DNA of 64,000 bases from the NCBI RefSeq assembly GCF_036323735.1, contig NC_086028.1, forward strand, positions 37,442,001 through 37,506,000, given 5' to 3'. Positions 32,198-42,247 of the stretch are shown here, in pieces. This stretch comes from Rattus norvegicus. Taxonomy: Eukaryota > Chordata > Mammalia > Rodentia > Muridae. Position 1 is the stretch's first letter; each line of letters begins with the position of its first letter. The position numbers and the translations under genes are program-made. The notes below the pieces were generated by a model that saw only the letters and a list, made by a program, of their open reading frames with translations, did not search any database and was not told where the DNA came from.

Positions 32198-32390
32198 CTG
32201 TCCTCTTTCCGACATGTTGAGGAAAATCTGTGAGTTAGAAAGAGTGAAGATACCCCGTTGGTGTTAGAAGAGGAATCAAGCTCAGAGACAACAAGGGACT
32301 TGCCCAAGGTTGCACAGCTTATAAGGTCTAGTTCTGTGTTCTCATCAAGCTTACTCGAGGAAGTTTATAAATTAAAATCCAACAGGCTGG

Positions 32391-32533
32391 TGCTGGGCTG
32401 GGGCTGGGGCTGGGGCTGGGGCTGGGGCTGGGGACGGGGCTGGGGCTGGGGCTGGGGCTGGGCTGGGGCTGGGGCTGGGGCTGGGGCTGGGGCTGTGGCT
32501 GGGGCTGGGGACGGGGCTGGGGCTGGGGCTGGG
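32391..32533 (+). repeat. (GGGGCT)n hexanucleotide array
   Basis: About 23 GGGGCT units on the + strand. Two GGGGAC variants start at 32430 and 32508, two positions have lost one G (32396 and 32461), and one GGCTGT unit lies near 32491. The array runs into the first bases of a SINE, GGCTGGGGACATAGCTCAG, so the repeated unit equals the SINE's own 5' end. G4 runs every 6 bp give strong G-quadruplex potential on this strand. Frames through it encode Gly-Trp, Ala-Gly and Leu-Gly dipeptides, or Pro-Gln, Pro-Ser and Pro-Ala on the other strand; this comes from the repeat and is not evidence for a gene. Confidence 0.97.
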
Positions 32534-32712
32534 GACATAGCTCAGAGTCCATCCCCAGCACTGCACACTAGGCATGGTGGGCTGTGCTTTTAACCCAGCA
32601 CATAGGAGGCAGATGGAAGAGGATCTGAAGTTCAAAGTCATCCTCAGCTAAGAGATAGTTCGAGTCCATGCTCGGCTACTTGAATCTGTACTTGAAACAA
32701 ACAAAACAGCAG
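32520..32712 (+). mobile_element. B4-type (ID plus B1) SINE
   Basis: GGCTGGGGACATAGCTCAG is an ID-like head. A B1-like body follows: GGCATGGTGGGCTGTGCTTT, AACCCAGCACATAGGAGG, TGAAGTTCAAAGTCATCC and an A-rich tail. The normal B-box region is shortened. Confidence 0.75.
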
Positions 32713-32950
32713 CAACAAAAAACAAGAGGAAAGTGGAGTTAACAAACAAACAAAAACCCTTGGGGGTGGTGTTCCTTAAAATAAAACACTGCGAGAACTT
32801 TCCTGTCAAGGCAGTGATCCTTTACTTGAGGAATCAGGATAATCAGAACGTGAGTCAAGTCACATTCAAGGTGCCTGTCCAGACTGATGTTGTTTAAGTA
32901 CCACGTGACATACTCACAGTTTGAAATGATGACAGTCTAAAACAGGACCC

Positions 32951-33815
32951 TCAATAGCCAGAAGCTGGAAAGAACCCAGATGTCCCTCAACAGAGGAATG
33001 GAAACAGAAAATGTGGTTCGTTTACACAATGGAGTACTACCCAGCTATCAAAACAATGACTTCATGAAATTCATAGGCAAATGAATGGGACTAGAAAATA
33101 TCATCGTGAGGAAAAGCACACATGGTATGCACTCACTGATAAGTGGATATTAGCCCCAAAAGCTCAAATTACCCAAGAGATAAGTCACAGACCACATGAA
33201 GCTCAAGAAGAAGGACGGCCAAAGTGCAGATGCTTCAGTCCTTAAAAGGGGGAACAAAAATATTCATAGGGGGGAGATATGGAGACAAAAGTTTGGAGCA
33301 GAGACTGAAGGGATGGTCATTCAGAGACTGCCCAACCTAGGGATCCAGCCCATATACATACAGCCACCAAACCCAGACAATATTGCTGCTGCCAAGAAGT
33401 GCATGCTGACAGGAACCTGATATAGCTGTCTCCTGAGAGGCTCTGCCAGAGCATGACAAATACAGAGGCAAATGCTCACAGGACTTAGAGAAAGGATTGA
33501 AGGAGCTGAAGGTGTTTGCAACATAAGAACAACATAAGAACAACAATACCAACCAACAGAGCTCCCAGGGACTGCATGTGTAGCAGAGGAAGGCCTTGTT
33601 GGGCACCAATGGGAGGAGAAGCCCTTGGTCCAATCAAGGCTGGACTCCCCAGTGTAGGGGAATGTCAGGGTGGGGAGGTGGGAAAGGGTGGGTGGTTGGT
33701 AAGGCACCCTTATAGAAGAAGGGGATGGGGAGGAGAGGGAATTTATGGACTGGAAACCGGGAAAGGGGATAACATTTGAAATGTAAATTAAAAATATCCA
33801 ATTAAAAAAATAAAA
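32951..33815 (+). mobile_element. L1 3' end (ORF2 tail and 3' UTR)
   Basis: It starts within the ORF2 tail (AATAGCCAGAAGCTGGAAAG, GAGTACTACCCAGCTATCAA, CTCACTGATAAGTGGATATT). The rodent L1 3' UTR follows (CTGACAGGAACCTGATATAG, AGGGACTGCATG, CCCTTGGTCC) and ends AACATTTGAAATGTAAATTA before an A-rich tail. TAAAACAGGACCC (32938) and TAAAACAGAGCCC (33816) look like an imperfect target-site duplication. The ORF2 tail is frame-disrupted. Confidence 0.9.
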
Positions 33816-33831
33816 TAAAACAGAGCCCCAA

Positions 33832-34072
33832 ACTCTATTCACTGGAGCTAGATGCTCAGTGGTTACGAGCCCTTGTTCTGGTAGCAGATCAGAGCAGTTC
33901 AGATCCACTGAGCTCGGTTCTAGCATATGGAGGCTCACAACTGTCCCTAACTCCGGCTCCAGGGGATCCATCACCCTGTTCTGTCCTTCATGGATACCAG
34001 GCACAGATGTGGTACACAGACATACATGCAGGAAAACACTCATACTCGTCAAAATTTAAAACTGGAATAAAA
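33832..34072 (+). mobile_element. B3 SINE
   Basis: CTAGATGCTCAGTGGTTACG, AACTCCGGCTCCAGGGGATC, ACCAGGCACAGATGTGGTAC and ACAGACATACATGCAGGAAA are B3 body and tail. The A box is decayed. Confidence 0.85.
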
Positions 34073-34356
34073 CCTAGTTGTATTGCCACATGTCAGCAGA
34101 CACATTGGTAAGCCCCAGGCCCAGATGTTCCCAAGACGGACAGTTCTGCAGCTGCACCGAGAGCACCCTGTGTGTGGAGACCAGAGCCTTAACTTTGAAC
34201 TTGAAACCAGACATCCACAGATGCTTGTGGAGGCCAGGAGCAGGGTCTGATTCTCCTATGAATATCAAAGCTCAGTTCCCATGTTCTCTCACTGTCAGGC
34301 CTCTTGGTGGTTCTATATAGGGTTTCCTTTCTTCTTTTAAAATTTTTTTGCATTTA

Positions 34357-34358
<2 letters not shown>
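34073..34358. other. Unique sequence
   Basis: Nothing recognised. Confidence 0.4.

Positions 34359-34412
<54 letters not shown>
34359..34412. repeat. (TG)n(CG)n tract
   Basis: About 22 TG units end in CGCGCGCG and directly abut the 3' side of a minus-strand SINE. Alternating purine-pyrimidine with CG favours Z-DNA. Confidence 0.95.
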
Positions 34413-34522
34413 GAACAACTTTGTTTCTCCTTCCTCCTTTACATGGGTTCTGGGGATCAGAGACTCAGGTAATTAAACTTGGTGGTAAACGCCTCTACCC
34501 ACTGAGCCATCCCACCTGCCCC
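34413..34522 (-). mobile_element. B3-superfamily SINE, minus
   Basis: AACTTTGTTTCTCCTTCCTC, TTACATGGGTTCTGGGGATC, AGACTCAGGTAATTAAACTT and CCCACTGAGCCATCCCACCT are the complement of a tRNA-derived SINE. The TG tract is its 3' tail side. Confidence 0.75.
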
Positions 34523-35360
34523 TTCTACAGGGTTTCCAATGAGTAGGATGCTTTTGCATGCATAGACAAAGGAAAGCCACATAAACGGCAGGTAACTTTT
34601 GGACGAGGCACACCTTTCCAAGACAAGCAAGTGGGAACGGTGACTTTCCTCTTGTTGTTGTTTAAGAAGCTCAGCAGCAGCTGTGTGTTTAGGAAATAAT
34701 AAAAGCATCGCTTCTTCCCCCAAGAGATCTCTGCAAGCAGAGCTGTCCAGGGCTGACCCATCTGTCCAAATTCCACATCCCCCTGTGGAGCGTCGCGGGA
34801 GACGACCAGATGAAGCCATCTCAGAACCAAACGCTTTAGACAACTCTTAGTTCGGAGTGTATCCATGCTTGATGCCGGGGCCCATTAGGATGCGGATGCG
34901 GGAAAGCATGGATCGGAGGTGCTGAAGAAAAAGGGGGACACAGGTGCACAGCCCCCACTATATTTAGCTGACCTGGGGAAATAATAGGTGTGCCTAGCCC
35001 TCTGGGAAGATCCACACCCAGGGTTTCCAAAGGTCACCCCCATACCAGTCTTCATAGCTGTGCTCTTTCAACTAAGCAACCAGCACGGTGACAGGAATGG
35101 TAGCACCCATGCCTCCCATGACAATGCCGTTCACAGCTTCATCCTAGTGGATGGAAGGTTCCTGAACCTACTGTAGATTGGATAGGAAGTGCCGCCCTCT
35201 CAGAGGTCAGTGCCGCCCTCTCAGAGGTCAGTGTGTTTGCTATAGTTTGGTCCCAGCTGGTGGCCCCAGTAAGAGGTGCCTGGATAATGAAGCCCTGATC
35301 TCATCAGATGGATCAATCTATGGATGACTTCAGAGCTGGGTGAGCCATTAGGAGGAGGGA
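34523..35360. other. Unique sequence with a 21-bp duplication
   Basis: No gene recognised. The segment at 35189-35209 is repeated exactly at 35210-35230 (see separate entry). Confidence 0.45.
35189..35230. repeat. Perfect 21-bp tandem duplication
   Basis: The unit starting GTGCCGCCCTCTCAGAGGTC occurs twice head to tail without a mismatch, so it is recent. Confidence 0.97.
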
Positions 35361-35687
35361 TGTTATGGCTTGTATGTGCTTGGCCCAGGCAGTGGCACTG
35401 CTAGAAGGTATGGCCTTGTTGGAGTAGGTGTGTCACTGTGGGTGTGGGCTAAAGGACCTTCACCCTAATTGTCTGGAAGTCAGTCTTCCACTAGCAGCCT
35501 TCAGATGAAGATGTAGAACTCTCAGCTCCTCCTGCACCATGCCTACCTGCAGGCTGCTGTGCTCCCACTTTGAGGATCATGGACTGAGCTTCTGAACCTG
35601 TAAGGCAGCCCCAATTAAATGTTGTCCTTTATACGAGTTGCCTTGGTCATGGCATATGTCCACAGCAGTAAAACCCTAACTAAGACA
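35361..35687 (+). mobile_element. ORR1-like MaLR solo LTR, complete
   Basis: It begins TGTTATGGCTTGTATGTGCT and ends AAACCCTAACTAAGACA. TTGGAGTAGGTGTGTCACTG, GCAGCCTTCAGATGAAGATG, CACCATGCCTACCTGC and ACCTGTAAGGCAGCCCCAAT lie between. At 327 bp with TG...CA ends it is full length. AGGGA and AGAGA flank it, a possible 5-bp duplication with one difference. AATTAAATGTTGTCC resembles the polyadenylation region. No internal region is attached. Confidence 0.88.
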
Positions 35688-36513
35688 AGAGACCTGGCTG
35701 GAGTAATGAATCTACCATTGGAGTATCGTTGAGGTCTGCATCTTGTGCCTGACCCCCGTCAACCTCCCCCTATCTCGTTTTCCCTCTTTGCATCTCTGCT
35801 GATGCAAAGAAGTGAGCAGCTCTCCCCCTCTGTGCCCAGGGCCTTATGGATGCTGCAATTTCTGAGCTCTTCTATACTCAAGGGGCCGAGAGAGAGCCCT
35901 TCGCCACACATGGCCTTCCCGTTGGCTGCTAATATAAACAAACCCCGCCATTAGGGCTCCATCTCTGCTTTCCTTGCGAATACTCCAAGGCCACTTAGGT
36001 TCTGCCAGCTTACTGACTTCTGCTGAGCCATTTTAGATCCTCCAGTTTACAAGGCAAACACAGCCTCCACCAAGACCCGAGTCTGACTCCCACGCCATAG
36101 TTGTTTCAAACGTAAGGTAGTCTGCAAGTGGGACACACCCTACAACTGCATTCGTTTGACTTGGATTATCAACCTACCTACAGGAGGTTTTTGTTTTTTT
36201 TTAATTTTAATTTGAATGAATTGCCATTAAAAGTGGGGACATTTTACATATATTAAACAAAAATTATTCTGAGCCTACATAGCACCCTGCAAAAGAATGC
36301 AGAAAACACACTGGAGGCAGATCTGTCCCCAGATGTGCATTCTTCCCTGTCTGACGAGGTCTACACACACCACTCCCTCAGGCATCCGTGGTACGGATAC
36401 CATGAGCTGGGTGCAGTTCAGGAAACAAGTGTAGCCATGTCGAAGCCTTAGGAAGTTGCTTTCATCAAGCTATCTGTGTGGCTTTAGGAAACATTTGGGT
36501 TAATTTATTTTAC

Positions 36514-36517
<4 letters not shown>
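35688..36517. other. Unique sequence
   Basis: No gene recognised. Confidence 0.4.
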
Positions 36518-36573
<56 letters not shown>

Positions 36574-36594
36574 CGTGCGTGCGTGCGCGCACGC
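36518..36594. repeat. (GT)n(GC/GT)n alternating tract
   Basis: About 23 GT units pass into GCGCGCGTGCGTGCGTGCGT and GCGCGCAC. The 77-bp alternating purine-pyrimidine run is a strong Z-DNA candidate and adjoins a minus-strand SINE. Confidence 0.96.
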
Positions 36595-36772
36595 CACAAC
36601 CTGGTGTGGAACTCAGAGGCAAACTCGAAGGAACTGGTTCTTTCCTTTCACCATACGACTCCCAGAGATCAGACTCAGGTTTTCGGGGTTGGGTGCAAGC
36701 CCCCTTGCCAGCTGGTCAGCACTGTTGCACTCAGGTGTGGCAGGCACTAACCACAGCACAGCAGCAGTCCAT
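36595..36772 (-). mobile_element. B3-superfamily SINE, minus, old
   Basis: AACTCAGAGGCAAACTCGAA, GGAACTGGTTCTTTCC and GATCAGACTCAGGTTTTCGG resemble the same SINE type as 34413-34522, with the alternating tract again on the tail side. Confidence 0.55.
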
Positions 36773-36869
36773 GTTAATAGGAGAGCAAGATGACCACTCC
36801 CACCCACAGAGGCAGGGTCTTGTCCGTACCTGCTACTCACCCCTTTGAAGATAGCTGAGGACACTGGTG

Positions 36870-37344
36870 TCTAGAAGTGGGTCCTTGGTTTCCCCATCCA
36901 ACCAGCTTAATTTCTGTTATTAAGCCCTTGATCTAGAAACATTCACTCCAGGCAAGAGATTTGCAATCAAGCGTTGGGTGTGGTAATTAATCTGTGTGCC
37001 TCTTTATGTCAGTTGCACACATTTAAAACAGTGTTGCCTAAGCATTTAAAAGACACTCCACGTGTGTTGAAAGTAATTACTTTCCAAAGATATTTCCCAC
37101 TGATGTCCCGTTGCATCTAAATACGTATTTATAGGACTCAGTAGACTAGAATAGTTCTAATTGATATATTTCAGTTCACTGGGTTAAAAAAAATAGAGAG
37201 GCATCTTGAAGCATATTTTTAATCAGTGTGTTTGTCCCAAAGATAGTGTTTGGCATCTCCAAAATCAGTCACATGATGGTAGAAAAATATTACATATGGT
37301 AGGCTCCCTGCACAGATTTAGAACTTAATGAGAGGTGACATTGC
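36870..37344. other. Repeat-poor, homeodomain-motif-rich block
   Basis: No repeat recognised. TAATTA-type cores occur in GGTAATTAATCTG (36982) and in the palindrome GAAAGTAATTACTTTC (37069-37084); AATTGATATATT (about 37160) is a related AATTGA core. Regulatory function is only inferred from composition. Confidence 0.3.
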
Positions 37345-37515
37345 AGCCTAAGCATGGTTGTGGCTGCAGCTTTGAATCTGGGCTCACGAGTGTCCTAGAG
37401 CTCGGAGGAGCTGACGAACTCCCTCGGTGTCATTTTCTTAATGTGCAAAATGCATATGACACACAGCCACTGCCCTTGTGTGGCAAGAACTAGTGCTTGC
37501 TGAGTTGCAAGCGTT
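37345..37515 (+). mobile_element. MIR SINE, old
   Basis: GCTTTGAATCTGGGCTCACG, CTGACGAACTCCCTCGGTGT and CATTTTCTTAATGTGCAAAA follow the MIR core and 3' side. High divergence fits a mammal-wide age. Confidence 0.55.
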
Positions 37516-38285
37516 GTTCTAATAAAGCAGCCTTAATTGTTTGTTTTGTACACTTTCTGTTTTATTGTTTTTATTATTTCTCTTGCCTCCGTAATTGGTA
37601 ATTATTGGGTTCCCATTAATTCTTTATTAGTGAGTTTATAAACGCTATCTTGTGATTTATCCTTCTGCTTACACTCGCTTTCCCCCAAATGTCATTAGCA
37701 GAGGCAAGAGGCTGGTGCACGCCACTCTGCCTGCCTCTAATGGGGCCAGCAGGGCTACGAACAGCTTCTCATGGCTCACTCTTGTCTTTAGGACGGATCA
37801 TTCCCAATTACTTGGTTGCTTTGCTGTGAAAGGCTGAATATGAAACCCAGGAGGTTTATTAGAAAAGCATTCTAAGAGGCAACTTACCCAGACGAACAGT
37901 GTCTGACAAGGACCTAAGCTCCTTTTTTCTCTTTTACATTTTTTTTTAATGGGAGAGAAGAGGGGGGAAAGTGCCCTTGTGGCTTGGGACAAGCCTCCTG
38001 AATGTAAATGACCATGTAATGTGGCATGCCGGGTAAAAAGTCAAGGAATCATCATTCATACAGAACAGAGAGGCCAAGGCCCATTGAGCCTGAGATGTGG
38101 AGCCTTGACTGCATTTCTAGCTGCTGCTACTCTGGTCCATTCTCCTGCTTCCCCGCTGAGATCCCACATAATCTCCACATGGTCTCCTTTTTGGGGAGGG
38201 AACAGCTTTCCCAAATTCTGTAGGCAGCCATTCTGAATTCTGATCCAACTCATTGGCTCCTAAACATCCCATGTAAGGCTAGTGT
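37516..38285. other. Mostly unique, AT-rich at start
   Basis: GTAATTGGTAATTATTGGG and CCATTAATTC (37591-37621) continue the AT-core motifs. No exon recognised. Confidence 0.4.
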
Positions 38286-38650
38286 GAGGGTTAGTGTCTG
38301 TTGTCAAAAGACTCTAGAAGGGCTGGGAGACACACCTCTGTCGCGGCTCTCGGAGGCTTATCCTAATTGCTTTACTTGGAAGATTTGCCCACTGTGGGTG
38401 GCACCATTCCCTGGCTGAGTCCTGAACTGTCTAAGTAGAGAAAGAGAGCTGAGCATCAACAGTTGTCACCACTTTATGCTTTTGAACTGTGAGGGCAGTC
38501 GCTAGCTTCCTCGAGCCTTTGTTGCTGTGACTTTCCCAGTGATGGGCTGCGTTCTTGAACAACTCTGAATCAGAACAAACCCTGTCTTCCTTACGTTGCT
38601 TTCTGCGTGGTATTTTATTATAGCAACTAGAAAGAAAAACAAAACAGAGA
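38286..38650 (+). mobile_element. MaLR-related LTR-like repeat
   Basis: GTGTCTGTTGTCAAAAGACT, GACACACCTCTGTCGCG, GCCCACTGTGGGTGGCACCA, TTCCCTGGCTGAGTCC and ATCAGAACAAACCCTGTCTT followed by TATTATAGCAACTAGAAAG match the family at 8785 and 27712. Confidence 0.65.
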
Positions 38651-38884
38651 CGGTTGGCTTAAAAACCAATGGATTTATTGTGCTTACTTACCAGGGTTAC
38701 TCACAGGAGCCTCAGTGACCCCCCCCCCCAAACAGCTGTGTCACCAGAAAGATCTTGCTCCTTCTGGATCACAGCTTCACCATAGCTGTAGAAGTGAAAT
38801 TCCACCACCCACCCCCTGCTTAACTTTCTGTATTCTCCGTACTCGTGTACCTCCTAAAGCCAGATGTATGCCCACTTTCTGACC

Positions 38885-40500
38885 AGGTTCTCAGTTGTTT
38901 TAATTTATAATTTTATTATTGTTTAGGAATTTCATGCATTCATATAATGTGCTTAGGTTAAATACATCCCAGTCCCTTCCCTCTGCTTCCTCCCCTAATC
39001 CCCCTTCTATTTTTCCCTCCTGTTCTCTTATGCTCCCCCCCCCCACCTCTGCCCCGATCCTGTTGAGTCTACTTGATACTGCTTATGTGTGCATGGATGT
39101 AAGCCTACCTGTTGGAACCTGGTAATCTATCCCGGAGGAAAGCTAACCCCATCTCCTCCAGCAGCCATCACTGGCCAATAGTTCTTTGGCTAGGTGTAGG
39201 ACTTCTCCTAATCCATGCTGGAATTGTAGCTGGCTTAATCTTTCCAAGACTTGTGCACTCGGTCACAGTCATCTATGAGTTTGTTATGGGTTTGTGCATG
39301 GGAAGGCCCCATCACATTGGCAAACAGGGTCAATGTGGACATTCACCTGTGGCTCTTACAGTCTTTCTAGTCTTCTTTTGTGGTGATCCCTAAGCCTTGT
39401 GGCGAAAGGGTCTGATATAGATGTCCCACTTAATGCTGAGCATCTTAGTCCCTTATTCTCTTCATGTCCTCTGTTGTCAATTTCTGTATCAATCTCCTGC
39501 AAAAATAGGGTTCTCTGGCCAATCAGTGGTGAAGCTTGCCTTTAATTCCAGAACTCAGGAGGTGGAGGCAGGTGAGTCTCTATGAGTTCAAGGCCAGTCC
39601 ACTACACAGAGAAACTCTAGAAAAAGAAAACAAAAATGCTTGAGAAACACTCTGATCTATTGATTTATGAGTATAAAGCTAAAAACTTAGAAGTTTATCA
39701 TTGTGTCTATTTAGCAAAATAATTAGACTCCTAGGGTCTATGACCTAGGCAGCCTTGGGGTTTGACTGGTTAACAGTACCAGGCATGGGTTCCATGGCCA
39801 CAAGTCCATTCAGCAAGTGGTCACATTCATGCCACTATTGTACCTCATGCCGGTGACATATCTTTGCCAGGCCAGTCATTACTGTAGCTCTGAGTCCACA
39901 GCTGGGTAATATTTTGTTGATTACTTTCCCCTCTTAGTAGCATGTACCTCACAGCACTAAGAATGCTAGCCAGTTGTAAGTACCAACTTGATTTCTCCAT
40001 GCCCAGTGACTCAAGTATGTGGTATCTTCAGCAGTAAGGTCTTACCTTCAAGTAGTTCTGAAGGTAACCCTTAGTGTTGGGAAGATGTCTATAGGTCCCC
40101 ATTGACAAACGACTTGAATAGAGGTAATCCTGGGCTTTTGATTTGATGGCCTCTTGTTCCTGGGAGGGGCACTGTCACCCTGCTATAAGGGAGCTCTTTT
40201 TTACATACTTATACATATTTAGGACACTACTACAATTGTAGGATTCCATATGACATTATCGAAGGTCTTTAGTCATTTCTCCCCATACTCATTACCTACC
40301 CTGCCCTCCCATCTCCCACGCAAGCCAGCCTTTCTTGTTCCACTACCCTCCCTCTCCCTTAATACTACCTATTCTGCTTTACTTGAAGTCCCTCCACTCC
40401 TACCCTTACCCCCGGTCATGGCCCCTCATTAGTTCTCTGCCTTCTCTGATAACTCCTATGGAAACTACATATCCCAAGATTCAAAGCTAGCATCCAAAGA
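38885..40500 (-). mobile_element. Lx-type L1 3' region, antisense, with B1 inside
   Basis: Complemented Lx 3' UTR landmarks occur in order: TTTAGGAATTTCATGCATTC, TGCTTATGTGTGCATGGATG, CCAGCAGCCATCACTGGCCA and ATCCATGCTGGAATTGTAGC. Then come TAGATGTCCCACTTAATGCT, GTCATTACTGTAGCTC, CTTGATTTCTCCATGCCCAG and near 40490 AAAGCTAGCATCC. A B1 sits at 39512-39637. The copy is colinear with 23145-24065 over much of its length. Confidence 0.75.
39512..39637 (+). mobile_element. B1 SINE nested in Lx L1
   Basis: GTGGTGAAGCTTGCCTTTAA, TTCCAGAACTCAGGAGGTGG, GAGTTCAAGGCCAGTCC and ACACAGAGAAACTCT with an A-rich tail. Confidence 0.85.
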
Positions 40501-41565
40501 TGAGATGTCCTTCTCTGTTGTTCCTCGCTGTTGGCTATTATGGGGTCCTGTTTGGAGTACAGGTGCTCTCCCTCTCTGTGCCTGCAGTAATGGGAAGGAG
40601 GGGTTTTCAGAGAATGCTCACTGAGATGCATTGTTCCGGAAGCAGTGGATTAATGCAGGCCAACTTACTTTCTTTTATCCCCTGCTAGGTAATCACATTT
40701 ATCCTCCATGTGGGGAGAGGAGTAATAAAGTCAAAGCTCTGGGACTGTTTGCACAGGCTGTTGTTTCTGCCACGTGGGAGACAGGATATCTCAGCTGACT
40801 CTCTCACTTACAGCGATTGAAAATTATAGGGAAAATAACTCTGCCATCCTTTAAAGACATCAGTGGGAAGGCCAGGGAGGGGAGTACTGATAAGAAGCTG
40901 GGGTGGGCGGTGGGGGGGGGGGACAGAGAAAATAGCAAATCAGGGCTTAGAGGCAGACTTGTTTGCTTTGAGAGTCTTTGTCCTGAACCATTGACCATGA
41001 GCTCTGATGTTTGTGATCTCAGGAGGCATAGGGTTGGGAGCTGAGCCCAGGACACATTAGTTTATTAGAAAACCCACGTCACCTACCAGGCACGGAGCTC
41101 CTGCAGCCTCAGTGTTAGCTCAGGTATAGAGCAGAAGTCACCATGCCCTCCTTCCCTTAGGAAGTAATGATAGAAATTGCTTGTCTCAGAACACAGTGCC
41201 AGGCAAAGGTGGGAACCAGGGGAGCTTCTCTGACCTACATTTTCATCAGGGTTCCTGAGGTGGGAGTTCTTGAGGAGGCCTCAAGCCAAGAACTGAGCAT
41301 AAGGTGCCCCAGTTCAGAGTATTCTAGGGTACCTGGGAGAGTAGACAAACACCAACTAGGCAAGCTTTTCAACACAGACCTTGGGATTTTGAGTGTGCTG
41401 TCCTATGAGAGTGTCTCTGTCAAAAGTTCTTTTTTAAATATGAAGGGAAGCAAGACACTAAGAACAGCAGAGAGACATAGACACTTCAGATATTTGAATT
41501 AACAAATACAGAATAAAAACATTCATAATGTAAGAAATCAAAAAGGCGGGGTGGGGGTGGGGGCG
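40501..41565. other. Unique sequence
   Basis: No gene recognised. A G-rich run (about 40900-40922) is present. The 111-codon frame at 41167-41502 has no recognisable domain. Confidence 0.4.
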
Positions 41566-41752
41566 CTGGAGAGATGGTTCAAATGTTAAGAGCATGGACT
41601 GCTCTTCCAGAGGTCCTGAGTTCAAATCCCAGCAACTGCATGGTGACTCACAACCATCTGTGATGGGATCAGATGTCCTCTTCTGGTGTGTCTGAAGTCA
41701 GCTACAGTATACTCATATCAATAAAATAACTAAGTGAATTAAAAAATATATC
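41566..41752 (+). mobile_element. B2 SINE
   Basis: GCTGGAGAGATGGTTCAAAT, TGCTCTTCCAGAGGTCCTGA, GTTCAAATCCCAGCAACTGC and CTTCTGGTGTGTCTGAAGTC with an AATAAAATAAC tail form a full-length B2. Confidence 0.93.
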
Positions 41753-41992
41753 CTTTCTTTCTAGGGCTGCTTTAAAAAAAAAGAACTCAAAACAGGAGCT
41801 GAAGGTTTGCGCCAAGAAAAATGACGTAATAAATAAACTATTTGGAAAATCTGAAAAATAACCAAATGTAATTTTCAGAAAATAAAGCGTTTAATTGCCT
41901 TTTTGAATAGTTAGCATTAGGGAGATAGCTTAGGTAATGAAGGGATTATAAACACATGGACCCCAGTTTGTTCCCCAGAGGCGATATAAGAA

Positions 41993-42180
41993 GCTGGGGG
42001 TAGGCTGTTGAGCTGGCTCAGTGCCCTTCCAGAGCATACAGGTTTGATTCCCAGGAACCACAGGGCAGCTTACAGCTAGGTTTAGCTCCAGTTCCAGGAG
42101 ATCTGACACCACCCTCTTGTGATCTCCATGAACACCAGGCACACAGATTGATATAACATAGACAAAACACTCATATACAC

Positions 42181-42182
<2 letters not shown>
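41993..42182 (+). mobile_element. B3 SINE
   Basis: CAGGTTTGATTCCCAGGAAC, GCTCCAGTTCCAGGAGATCT and ACACCAGGCACACAGATTGA with ACAAAACACTCATATACAC are a B3 with a shortened head. Confidence 0.8.
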
Positions 42183-42217
<35 letters not shown>

Positions 42218-42247
42218 TATTATTGTTATTATTATTATTATTATTAT
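42183..42247. repeat. (AAT)n / (ATT)n inverted microsatellite
   Basis: About eleven AAT units, a short AACTATTATTG link, then about seven TTA/ATT units. The arms are complementary and can pair as a hairpin or cruciform. The tract grew from the tail of the B3 just upstream. Confidence 0.95.

Noticed and set aside
32258..32641. Gly-Trp, Pro-Gln and Pro-Ser repeat proteins
   Set aside because: They are translations of the GGGGCT array on both strands and carry no independent coding sign.
33321..34052. 243-codon antisense frame
   Set aside because: It lies across the L1 3' UTR and a B3 SINE in antisense; this UTR is known for chance open frames.
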